A stretch of DNA of 8,551 nucleotides from DATEMK01 sp039914625 (GTDB taxonomy: Bacteria; Bacteroidota; Bacteroidia; AKYH767-A; OLB10): contig JBDSOU010000142.1 in assembly GCA_039914625.1 (NCBI GenBank), positions 1 to 8,551 of the forward strand, read 5' to 3'. The translations under genes were made by a program, and so were the position numbers. Below the pieces are notes generated by a model, which searched no databases, was not told the DNA's origin, and saw only the letters and a program-made list of their open reading frames with translations. Positions 1 to 6,313 of this stretch are shown piece by piece. The number at the start of each line of letters is the position of its first letter. The first letter of the stretch is position 1.

Positions 1-950
1 TTGGTCATCCTGAAGTATATATTGTATTGCTTCCTGCATTAGGTCTGGCATCTGAAATAATTTCGGTCAACTCACGTAAGCCTATCTTTGGCTATAAAGC
101 AATGATCGGTTCCATGCTTGTGATTGCATTTCTTTCCTTCATTGTATGGGGACATCACATGTTTATTACAGGAATGAATCCATTTCTTGGCTCAGTATTC
201 GTGTTTACTACATTGTTGGTGGCTATTCCTTCAGCGGTGAAAGTATTTAACTATATCGCTACATTATGGAGGGCTAACATACAGATCACACCTGCCATGT
301 TGTTTGCCATTGGTTTGGTTTCATTCTTTATATCAGGCGGACTCACCGGAATAATTCTTGGTGATTCTGCTCTTGACATTAATTTACATGATACCTATTT
401 CGTTGTTGCACATTTTCATATTGTAATGGGAGCTTCTGCCATCTTTGGGATGTTAGCAGGAGTATATCATTGGTTTCCACGTATGTTCGGACGGCTGTTG
501 AATAAAAAACTTGGGTATGCACACTTTTGGATCACAATTATTGCTGTATATGGTGTGTTTTTTCCGTTACATTTCATCGGACTTGCCGGTGTGCCACGCA
601 GATATTACGCAAACACCGCATATGAAGGTTTCGATGGTTTAGTAAACATAAATGTCTTAGTAACCGTTATGGCATTAATAGGAGGACTCGGACAATTGAT
701 TTTTGCATTCAACTTTTTCTATTCTATTTTCAAAGGAAAAAAATCTCCGCAAAATCCATGGGGATCAAATACAATTGAATGGACCTCCCCCATTGATAAA
801 CAGCTGCATGGTAATTGGGCAGGACCCATTCCAGTGGTTTACCGCTGGCCTTATGATTACGGAAAACCGGGAGCAGCGGAGGATTTTATTCCACAAACGG
901 TTCCTTTTGCACAAACGCAAAGTTCAAACCGTCCCGGAGAAGAAGATTGA
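1..950 (+). CDS. Cytochrome c oxidase subunit I, A1 type, C-terminal part (5' end outside window)
   Basis: Catalytic heme-copper subunit of the aa3-type terminal oxidase in the inner membrane, which reduces O2 with electrons from cytochrome c and pumps protons. The reading frame is already open at base 3. The first residues are GHPEVYI, carrying a Cu-B histidine (codon 6-8), the A1-type glutamate and the tyrosine that is cross-linked to that histidine in this family (18-20). The two other Cu-B ligands are the HH pair at 153-158. The K-channel lysine lies in PSAVKVFNYIATLW (codon 240-242). The heme a3 and heme a histidines lie in VAHFHIVMG (411-413 and 417-419). GVPRRY and the usual hydrophobic helices follow, ending in a polar tail rich in Asn, Pro and Glu. 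The N-terminal half, with the first heme a ligand and the D-channel, is outside the window. An intrinsic terminator follows directly, so this is the last gene of its transcript; no coxIII follows. The family assignment is near certain. Confidence 0.97.
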   Translation, partial: GHPEVYIVLLPALGLASEIISVNSRKPIFGYKAMIGSMLVIAFLSFIVWGHHMFITGMNPFLGSVFVFTTLLVAIPSAVKVFNYIATLWRANIQITPAMLFAIGLVSFFISGGLTGIILGDSALDINLHDTYFVVAHFHIVMGASAIFGMLAGVYHWFPRMFGRLLNKKLGYAHFWITIIAVYGVFFPLHFIGLAGVPRRYYANTAYEGFDGLVNINVLVTVMALIGGLGQLIFAFNFFYSIFKGKKSPQNPWGSNTIEWTSPIDKQLHGNWAGPIPVVYRWPYDYGKPGAAEDFIPQTVPFAQTQSSNRPGEED

Positions 951-984
951 CGAATAAATTTACAAATAATCTAATGGAACATTG

Positions 985-1019
985 AAAGGTCCTGTGTATT
1001 TTTTCACAGGACTTTTTTT
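985..1019 (+). terminator. Rho-independent terminator after the oxidase subunit I gene
   Basis: A perfect 8-bp stem pairs GTCCTGTG (989-996) with CACAGGAC (1005-1012) around an 8-nt T-rich loop. Outside it, a G-T pair and three A-T pairs (985-988 with 1013-1016) extend the stem into a run of seven T at 1013-1019. It starts 34 bp after the stop codon. The form is classical and the direction fits the upstream gene. Confidence 0.9.
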
Positions 1020-1121
1020 ACACCTATTCCCGCCAATTAATACCACACAAAAAAAATATGAAGAAAAATTTTACACTTCAAAATTACCAGATGGCGAGAA
1101 TAACTGAATTATTCTAAAGGT

Positions 1122-2126
1122 CTATTTCAAAGTTTGTTGTTTCAAAAAAATCTCACAAGAATCTTTCACAGATTTTTGAATCGGAATAAATTTCAGGCCT
1201 ATTGCTTTTTTTATCTTTTCATTTGAAAAATGAACTTTTTTATGCGCAGCAAAAGCAGTTTCTTTTGTGATAAACGGTTTTGTTTTAAATAAAAATTTCT
1301 TCAATGCTTCTGTTCTCCATGCAACGGAGCGCATCCATCCATAAGCATAAATAAAGGGTTTGGGTTTGCCAAGCCCTTCCGCAATCCAATCAAATATTTT
1401 TTTGTAATTCAGATTTTCTGCACTGATAATAAATCGTTCGGAATGAATTTCACTTTCCATTAAAAGAATCATTGCTTTTGAAACATCACGCACATCCACA
1501 AAACCTGTTGTTCCATCTGTATAAAATTTCAACCCTTTCCAGATTTGAGGAAACAAAGCTGTGCTACCGGTTTTCCAGTTTCCGGCTCCGAATATAATAG
1601 TGGGATTTACAATCACAGCATTCAAACCTTCAGCAATTGCTCTCCATACTTCCCGCTCTGCTCCGTATTTGCTTATTGAATAGTTTGAATTCTGCTTCGA
1701 AATTTTCCATTGTGAGTTTTCGTCAATGGTTTCGTCTTCATTGATACGATTAATTGCAGCTACTGAGCTCACATAACAAAGTTTCGCGATATTATGTTCA
1801 AGGCAAAGATTCACAATATTTGCTGTACCATTAATATTTATTTTCATCATCTCTTCTGCTTCATCTGGGACGAATGAGACCATTGCTGCACAGTGATACA
1901 CCTTCGAAATTCCATTTATGGCTTCCTGAAGTAAAAAAGTATCCAGCAGATCTCCGTCCACCCATTCAATTTTATTAAAAAGATCAGAATGTGATGAAAA
2001 AAGATGCTTAACAAAAGAAATATCAGAATTTTTTCTTTTCAATGCTCTTACTTTTTCTCCTTTCAAAACAAGATCAAAAATAAGATGAGAGCCAACTAAT
2101 CCCGTGCCGCCTGTTACAAGTATCAT
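1122..2126 (-). CDS. NAD(P)-dependent epimerase/dehydratase-like extended SDR protein
   Basis: Predicted cytosolic oxidoreductase of the extended short-chain dehydrogenase superfamily, closest in style to the dihydroflavonol-4-reductase / 3-beta-hydroxysteroid dehydrogenase-like group; the substrate is unknown. The 334-residue product starts with the Rossmann nucleotide-binding motif TGGTGLVG (residues 5-12). An acidic residue-rich WVDGDLLD stretch (55-62) follows, then VYHCAA (76-81), serines in YVSS (118-121), and the catalytic Tyr-x-x-x-Lys pair Y149/K153. NPTIIFG and GFVDVRDVSKA are typical of the substrate-domain boundary in this superfamily. Length and motif spacing are normal. It starts at an ATG (2124-2126) that precedes the glycine motif by only four residues, as usual, and ends with TAG. 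It is divergent from tyrS across 65 bp and no convincing promoter box was found for it. The superfamily is certain; the reaction cannot be told from sequence alone. Confidence 0.9.
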   Translation of the reverse strand: MILVTGGTGLVGSHLIFDLVLKGEKVRALKRKNSDISFVKHLFSSHSDLFNKIEWVDGDLLDTFLLQEAINGISKVYHCAAMVSFVPDEAEEMMKININGTANIVNLCLEHNIAKLCYVSSVAAINRINEDETIDENSQWKISKQNSNYSISKYGAEREVWRAIAEGLNAVIVNPTIIFGAGNWKTGSTALFPQIWKGLKFYTDGTTGFVDVRDVSKAMILLMESEIHSERFIISAENLNYKKIFDWIAEGLGKPKPFIYAYGWMRSVAWRTEALKKFLFKTKPFITKETAFAAHKKVHFSNEKIKKAIGLKFIPIQKSVKDSCEIFLKQQTLK

Positions 2127-2147
2127 GGCGTAAATTTAAACCGAATT

Positions 2148-2176
2148 TTGTTAAACGCTTTTGCTGTATATCTTTG
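2148..2176 (+). promoter_or_regulatory. Bacteroidota-type promoter for tyrS
   Basis: The box TATCTTTG at 2169-2176 matches the Bacteroidota -7 consensus TAnnTTTG exactly. A TTG at 2148-2150, within a TTTTG run, lies 18 bp upstream, inside the 17-23 bp range known for the -33 element. Transcription would begin at roughly 2180-2184, leaving only about 8-12 nt before the ATG at 2192. Confidence 0.75.
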
Positions 2177-2191
2177 TTCAAAATATTTATT

Positions 2192-3469
2192 ATGAATTTT
2201 GTTGAAGAATTGAAATGGCGCGGCATGTTGCACGATATTATGCCGGGAACTGAAGAACTGTTAAAAAAAGAAACTGTTTCGGGTTATATTGGTTTTGATC
2301 CGACTTCGGATTCATTGGGAGTTGGAAACCTTGTACAGGTAATGTCATTGCTGCATTTTCAAAGAGCGGGGCATAAGCCCGTAGCATTGGTTGGCGGAGC
2401 AACCGGAATGGTAGGGGATCCATCAGGAAAATCACAGGAAAGAAATTTGTTATCGGAAGAAATACTACAGCACAATCTTGATTGTCAGAAAAAACAATTG
2501 GAGAAATTTCTTGATTTCAATTGCGGGGATCGTTCAGCGGAAATCGTTAATAATTATGATTGGTTCAAGGATTTTAAATTTCTTGAATTTATACGTGATG
2601 TTGGAAAGCATATTACCATCAGTTATATGATGGCGAAAGATTCTGTTCAAAACCGTCTTGAGTCAGGAATCTCATTTACCGAATTTACATACCAGCTTGT
2701 TCAGGGATTTGATTTTTATTTTTTATGGAAAAATAAAAATGTAAGGCTCCAGATGGGAGGTTCTGATCAGTGGGGAAATATTGTGACCGGCACAGAATTA
2801 ATCAGGCGAAAGGACGGAGGTGAAGCTTATGCATTGACCACAAAACTCATTGCCAAAACTGACGGTACTAAGTTCGGAAAGACTGAAAGTGGTAACATCT
2901 GGCTTGATCCTAATAAAACTTCTCCATATAAATTTTACCAGTTCTGGCTGAATGCCTCTGATTCAGACGCAGCAAATTACATTCGAATTTTTACTGTGAT
3001 GGATAAAGAAGAAATTGCAATGTTAGAGGCAACACATTCAATTGAACCACATTTAAGGGCATTGCAAAAAGCATTGGCAAAAGATGTTACCATAAGAGTG
3101 CATTCTGAAAAAGATTATGAAGCGGCTGTTGAAGCTTCAGAAATTTTATTTGGAAATTCAGCAACTGAAAAATTAAAAACACTTTCAGAAGAAATGCTTC
3201 TTGATGTAATGGAAGGTGTGCCGCAATTTGAAGTTGACAAAAATATTTTTGCAGACGGTGTGAATCTTATTGAATTGCTTGCGGAGAAAACAACTATTTT
3301 TTCATCAAAGGGAGAAGCACGTAAAATGATTCATGCTGGCGGGGTGAGTGTCAATAAAATAAAAACAGGCGACATCAATACAACCATAAATTCAAATGAT
3401 CTGCTGAATAGTAAATACCTGCTTGTGCAAAAAGGAAAGAAAAATTATTTCTTAATAAAAACTCACTGA
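2192..3469 (+). CDS. tyrS: Tyrosyl-tRNA synthetase (TyrRS)
   Basis: Cytosolic class I aminoacyl-tRNA synthetase that charges tRNA-Tyr. From the ATG at 2192 the product has 425 residues, the normal length. An in-frame TTG at 2174 was rejected because it lies inside the -7 promoter box and adds residues not expected in the family. Visible family marks are FDPTSDSL (35-42), GGATGMVGDPSGK (68-80), the tyrosine-pocket pattern Y167/Q171/D174 in YQLVQGFD, GGSDQWGN (189-196), KFGKT as the KMSKS equivalent (227-231), and a C-terminal S4-like RNA-binding segment (about 356-425, including GEARKMIHAGGVSVN). The oddity is at the HIGH position: residues 43-46 read GVGN, so the first histidine is Gly and the second is Asn. 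The rest is intact, so I take it as functional. It has its own promoter and overlaps the next gene tail to tail by 7 bp. Confidence 0.97.
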   Translation: MNFVEELKWRGMLHDIMPGTEELLKKETVSGYIGFDPTSDSLGVGNLVQVMSLLHFQRAGHKPVALVGGATGMVGDPSGKSQERNLLSEEILQHNLDCQKKQLEKFLDFNCGDRSAEIVNNYDWFKDFKFLEFIRDVGKHITISYMMAKDSVQNRLESGISFTEFTYQLVQGFDFYFLWKNKNVRLQMGGSDQWGNIVTGTELIRRKDGGEAYALTTKLIAKTDGTKFGKTESGNIWLDPNKTSPYKFYQFWLNASDSDAANYIRIFTVMDKEEIAMLEATHSIEPHLRALQKALAKDVTIRVHSEKDYEAAVEASEILFGNSATEKLKTLSEEMLLDVMEGVPQFEVDKNIFADGVNLIELLAEKTTIFSSKGEARKMIHAGGVSVNKIKTGDINTTINSNDLLNSKYLLVQKGKKNYFLIKTH

Positions 3470-3666
3470 TTTTTTTTATTGCTTTTCCTCTGAAGATACC
3501 ATCCTATTCCTGCTACAATTAAAACGGAATATCCCATTACCGTTCCGAAAAACAGCCAGGTTTCGTTGTCAAATTTTCCTTTTCTGACGTAAAATATAAA
3601 AACAGAAGCAACCATTCCAAGAGCTAAGGAAAAGGCTGTGAGCATATATCTTCTTTTATTGGTCAT
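3463..3666 (-). CDS. Small two-helix membrane protein of unknown function
   Basis: I do not recognise a family for this 67-residue product. It has a basic N-terminus (NKRR), a hydrophobic helix at about residues 7-27, a short charged loop (RKGKFDNETW, 28-37), a second hydrophobic helix at about 38-58, and a basic tail (RKSNKKNQ). Two inner-membrane helices are predicted; both termini and the loop carry positive charge, so the orientation is unclear. Three points favour a real gene: the two clean helices, an ATG start, and an exact TAnnTTTG box 20 bp upstream (3687-3694, minus strand). It lies downstream of the LuxE-like gene on the same strand and could also be read from that transcript. Its last seven bases, including the stop codon, overlap the stop end of tyrS in antisense. 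A chance ORF is not excluded because it is short. Confidence 0.6.
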   Translation of the reverse strand: MTNKRRYMLTAFSLALGMVASVFIFYVRKGKFDNETWLFFGTVMGYSVLIVAGIGWYLQRKSNKKNQ

Positions 3667-3677
3667 GAAAAAATTAA

Positions 3678-3732
3678 TTCATGGTTCAAAGTTAGGTTTC
3701 AGTAATCAATAATCAGCATCAGCGATCAATTA
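3678..3732. repeat. Degenerate heptamer tandem array over the 3' end of the LuxE-like gene
   Basis: Between 3699 and 3732 the + strand shows five consecutive units of the form TCARYRA, such as TCAGTAA and TCAATAA; one unit is 6 bp and the last deviates slightly. A weaker 7-bp rhythm of TTC-led units continues down to 3678. The array spans the stop codon of the LuxE-like gene (3719-3721), encodes its last few residues, and fills the gap before the small membrane gene, including the -7 box there. Confidence 0.6.
3687..3694 (-). promoter_or_regulatory. -7 box upstream of the small membrane protein gene
   Basis: Read on the minus strand this is TAACTTTG, an exact TAnnTTTG match 20 bp before the ATG. 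No TTG lies at the right -33 distance; the nearest candidate is a CTG about 19 bp upstream, inside the heptamer-like array at 3678-3732. It is therefore a half-supported promoter. Confidence 0.45.
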
Positions 3733-4735
3733 AAAGATTGCATCCTCTTATATCGCTGTCATCAAATCTTCCCAATACTTCAAAACTTCCGTCACCATAT
3801 TTTTTTCCAAGGTCTTGCGTTGCAATAAATGAACACGAATAAATATTAGAAAGATCAATAACATTAATTCCTCCCGATTTTCCATTTTCAATTAACACCA
3901 TCGGATCATTTATATCACGAATTAAAATTTTCATCCACGGTGGTGATAAAAATATTCCATTCCAATTTGAATATGCCTGTGATAAAAGTTCAGTCATTCC
4001 ATATTCTGAATGAATTGACTGAACGCTAAATGAATCGCATAAAATTTTATGAACTTCTTCACGCAGCATTTCTTTCCTATTTCCTTTCATTCCCCCGGTT
4101 TCCATTATAAAAGTATTTTGCAAATACATTGGAAACTTTTCAGCAAAATCAAGTAATGCATAAGTTACTCCGAGAAGAATGGTTTTTTGTTTCTGTTTTT
4201 CAAGTTCCTGAAGTGTTAAATACAATTCATCAATATTTTTTAAATAAAATCCGCTTTTGGGGTGCCTGCTTTTTTTTATAAGCACATCAGCCATGTAAAT
4301 CAGAGAAGAGTCTTTTCTTTCCAGATACGATGGTAATAAAGCAAGGAGGCAATAATCCTCTATGTTTCCATAAAATAATTTAAAACATTTTAGAAAAGAC
4401 TGTTCATATATTTTCGGATCGGATATGTAATGTTTACTGGTTTCGGCTCCTGTCGTTCCGCTGCTTGAGAAGATAGTTTGAGGTTTGGTGTTTGATGTTT
4501 GAGGTAGAGTAACTACCTGATGAGTTTTGAAAAATTGAATTGGGAAAAATGGAATTTGATCAATGGATTTTATTTTTTCAGGAATAATTTTTAGTTGTTT
4601 AACATACTTCTTGTAAACAGAATTTTCTTTTGCCTGCAACTGAAAAACTTCCAAAGCAGTTTTTTCAAAATCCAAATCATTATCGAATATTTCGGCAGCA
4701 GTCTTGATACTTGGTTCTTGGTACTTGGGACTCAT
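3719..4735 (-). CDS. LuxE-like acyl-protein synthetase (ANL-superfamily adenylating enzyme without lid domain)
   Basis: Predicted cytosolic enzyme that would activate an acyl group with ATP; the substrate and acceptor are unknown. From ATG 4735 the product has 338 residues. In order it shows an N-terminal DFEKTALEVFQLQ segment (22-34), IPFFPIQFFKTH (61-72), the ATP-binding loop SSSGTTG (90-96), ETGGMKG (212-218), SEYGMTEL (243-250) and LGRFDDSDIRG (321-331), which is the A8-like hinge. The chain stops seven residues after that motif, so the C-terminal lid with the usual catalytic lysine is absent, as in LuxE-type proteins. The start 4735 was chosen because it is an ATG one base after the nadB stop; an in-frame TTG at 4798 and an ATG at 4750 lie inside nadB. 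Translational coupling with nadB is likely. Three heptamer arrays lie in this gene: one encodes residues 2-11, one residues 78-87, and one runs over the stop codon. The superfamily is clear; 'LuxE-like' is a fit by length and motifs. Confidence 0.82.
   Translation of the reverse strand: MSPKYQEPSIKTAAEIFDNDLDFEKTALEVFQLQAKENSVYKKYVKQLKIIPEKIKSIDQIPFFPIQFFKTHQVVTLPQTSNTKPQTIFSSSGTTGAETSKHYISDPKIYEQSFLKCFKLFYGNIEDYCLLALLPSYLERKDSSLIYMADVLIKKSRHPKSGFYLKNIDELYLTLQELEKQKQKTILLGVTYALLDFAEKFPMYLQNTFIMETGGMKGNRKEMLREEVHKILCDSFSVQSIHSEYGMTELLSQAYSNWNGIFLSPPWMKILIRDINDPMVLIENGKSGGINVIDLSNIYSCSFIATQDLGKKYGDGSFEVLGRFDDSDIRGCNLLIDR
4477..4504. repeat. Heptamer tandem array, four units, inside the LuxE-like gene
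   Basis: Exactly four 7-bp units of consensus TTTGRKG on the + strand; the first and fourth units are identical (TTTGAGG). On the coding (minus) strand the array encodes residues around 78-87, where PQT recurs with a spacing of seven residues, as expected because three units equal 21 nt. It falls in the variable stretch just before the SSSGTTG ATP-binding loop. Confidence 0.75.
4704..4731. repeat. Heptamer tandem array, four units, at the start of the LuxE-like gene
   Basis: Exactly four 7-bp units of consensus TTGRKWC on the + strand, for example TTGATAC and TTGGTAC. The array ends two bases before the complement of the start codon (4733-4735). It encodes residues 2-11 of the LuxE-like protein, again with a seven-residue period (Ser 2/9 and Lys 4/11). 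It shares the TTGRK core with the array at 4477-4504. Confidence 0.75.
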
Positions 4736-4736
4736 T

Positions 4737-6290
4737 TCAATTATCAACATTAAAATGCAGTCCCCTGTTTTCGCTTCTTTCCATTGCAGCTTTTGCAATA
4801 AGATAACCGGTATTTATCAGGTTCCGCAATTCACAAATTTTTGGCGACAGTGTCCAGCGATCATACAAGTCGTCTGTTTCAATATAAAGTAATTTCAACC
4901 TGTCCAATGCCCTTTTCAACCGCATATCGGAACGGAAAATTCCAACATAGCTGCTCATGATTTCCTGAACTTCTTTACGGCTTTGTGTAATCAAAACCAT
5001 TTCAGCAGGTTCTTTCGGTCGGGGAGAACTCCATTCAGGAATATTTTCTTTATAAGAATTCTTCTTAAAATTTTCTTTGCTGTGAAGAAATGCACGATGT
5101 GAAAATACCAATGCCTCAAGCAATGAATTTGAAGCAAGACGATTTGCACCATGCAATCCCGTGCAGGAACATTCTCCGATGGCATAAAGGTTTTTTATTG
5201 ATGAACAACCGCTTTCATCTGTTTTTATTCCTCCGCACATATAATGCGCAGCAGGTACAACCGGAATGCAATCCTTAGAAATATCAATCCCAACGTCAAA
5301 ACATTTTTTGTAAATATTCGGAAAGTGTTCTTTGAATTTTTTCAGATCTATATCACGGCAATCCAGCAAAACATAATCATCACCTGATTTTTTCATTTCG
5401 CTGTCCATAGCCCGTGCAACAATATCTCTTGGAGCAAGCGAACCCCTCGGATCATAGTTCTGCATAAATTCTTTTTCGTTTTGCGTTTTCAGAACAGCTC
5501 CAAATCCGCGCACTGCTTCTGAAATAAGAAAAGAAGGATTTTCACCGGGACGATATAATGCCGTAGGATGGAATTGCACAAATTCCATATTCTCCACTTT
5601 TGCCATTGCACGGTAAGCCATTACAATTCCATCTCCGGTTGCAATCACAGGATTGGTAGTAGTTCTATATACCTGTCCTGCCCCTCCGGTCGCCATTAAA
5701 ACAGCCCGTGATAAAATTGTTTCCACATTTCCCGACTTTGTATTCAACACGTAAGCTCCATAACATTCAATACCCGGAGTGGATCGTTTCACTTCAATGC
5801 CGAGATGGTGTTGTGTAATAATGTCAACAGCAAAATAATGCGTGAATAGTTTTATATTTTTATGAGTATGAATCTGCTCTAAAAGCTTTCGCTCAATTTC
5901 CAAACCGGTTTCATCTTTGTGATGCAACACACGATGTTCGCTGTGCCCTCCTTCGATAGCAAGATCATAATTACCACTTGCTGTTTTATCAAAACTTGCC
6001 CCCCATTGTATCAATTCTTTGATCCGTTCGCTGCTTTCAGTAATTACGGTATGCACGATTTTTTCATTGCACAAACCGTCACCACATTCCAATGTATCCT
6101 GAATATGTTTATCATACGAATCAGGTGCATAAGTTACAGATGCAATTCCGCCCTGGGCATATTTTGTGTTTGACTCATCTTCATTTGCTTTGGTAATGAT
6201 CACTACTGAACCGTATTCCGCAGCCTTTAAAGCATAGCTCAATCCGGCTATACCGGAACCGATAACTAAAAAATCTGTTTTACTGCTCAC
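4737..6290 (-). CDS. nadB: L-aspartate oxidase
   Basis: FAD enzyme that oxidises L-aspartate to iminoaspartate, the first step of de novo NAD synthesis; NadA (not in this window) then makes quinolinate. The 517-residue product has normal length. It shows the dinucleotide motif GSGIAG (11-16), NTKYAQGGIA (41-50), EGGHSEHRVLHHKDETG (113-129), ATGGAGQVY (200-208), QFHPTALY (239-246), PRDIVARA (287-294), AAHYMCGGI (347-355) and GLHGANRLASNSLLE (378-392). H241, R288, H349 and R384 line up with the E. coli substrate-binding and catalytic residues H244, R290, H351 and R386. The C-terminal helical domain ends in RSENRGLHFNVDN. These signatures, especially AAHYMCGG plus GANRLASNS, separate it from succinate dehydrogenase/fumarate reductase flavoproteins, together with the lack of an SDH context. 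The start is GTG (6288-6290), fixed by an in-frame stop four codons upstream. It leads a minus-strand unit with the LuxE-like gene one base behind it. Confidence 0.97.
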   Translation of the reverse strand: MSSKTDFLVIGSGIAGLSYALKAAEYGSVVIITKANEDESNTKYAQGGIASVTYAPDSYDKHIQDTLECGDGLCNEKIVHTVITESSERIKELIQWGASFDKTASGNYDLAIEGGHSEHRVLHHKDETGLEIERKLLEQIHTHKNIKLFTHYFAVDIITQHHLGIEVKRSTPGIECYGAYVLNTKSGNVETILSRAVLMATGGAGQVYRTTTNPVIATGDGIVMAYRAMAKVENMEFVQFHPTALYRPGENPSFLISEAVRGFGAVLKTQNEKEFMQNYDPRGSLAPRDIVARAMDSEMKKSGDDYVLLDCRDIDLKKFKEHFPNIYKKCFDVGIDISKDCIPVVPAAHYMCGGIKTDESGCSSIKNLYAIGECSCTGLHGANRLASNSLLEALVFSHRAFLHSKENFKKNSYKENIPEWSSPRPKEPAEMVLITQSRKEVQEIMSSYVGIFRSDMRLKRALDRLKLLYIETDDLYDRWTLSPKICELRNLINTGYLIAKAAMERSENRGLHFNVDN

Positions 6291-6300
6291 CTTTTTTGAT

Positions 6301-6308
6301 TAATTTTG
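6301..6308 (+). promoter_or_regulatory. -7 box for the lapA-like/nfu unit
   Basis: TAATTTTG is an exact TAnnTTTG match 28 bp before the ATG at 6337. No TTG is seen at the usual -33 distance (only a TGTTTT around 6276-6281), so the support is the -7 box and its position. It is the mirror partner of the nadB box at 6314-6321. Confidence 0.55.
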
Positions 6309-6313
6309 TAATG

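Noticed and set aside
1097..1115. AGAATAA / TTATTCT inverted repeat after the SDR gene as its terminator
   Set aside because: It is a 7-bp, nearly AT-only stem with no T-run on the minus strand.
951..1121. A small gene or RNA in the gap after the oxidase gene
   Set aside because: Apart from the terminator the DNA is AT-rich with no supported open frame, promoter box or stable structured RNA.
2131..2138. TAAATTTA as a -7 box for the SDR gene
   Set aside because: It misses the final G of TAnnTTTG, lacks a spaced TTG, and lies only 4 bp before the ATG.
2174..2191. Upstream TTG start for tyrS
   Set aside because: It lies within the -7 promoter box, so it would not be in the mRNA, and the six extra residues are not part of the family's usual N-terminus.
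2192..3469. tyrS as a pseudogene because of its altered HIGH motif
   Set aside because: The frame is full length and all other catalytic and tyrosine-binding motifs are intact, with a good promoter.
3454..3480. AATAAAAA / TTTTTATT hairpin at the end of tyrS as a terminator
   Set aside because: The stem is A/T only with an 11-nt loop and lies mostly within coding DNA; it is too weak to call.
3678..4731. The heptamer arrays as a CRISPR array or transposon ends
   Set aside because: Units are 7 bp with no unique spacers, no cas genes are present, and there are no terminal inverted repeats or target duplications.
4736..4798. Longer LuxE-like protein starting at TTG 4798 or ATG 4750
   Set aside because: Both starts lie inside nadB and add residues out of keeping with the family; ATG 4735, one base after the nadB stop, is the simpler choice.
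4704..4892. Short + strand open frame across the nadB/LuxE-like junction
   Set aside because: It is antisense to two well-supported genes, has no recognisable domain, and begins within the repeat array.
4737..6290. nadB as a succinate dehydrogenase or fumarate reductase flavoprotein
   Set aside because: The signatures AAHYMCGG and GANRLASNS and the C-terminal ending fit L-aspartate oxidase, and no SDH/FRD partner genes are adjacent.
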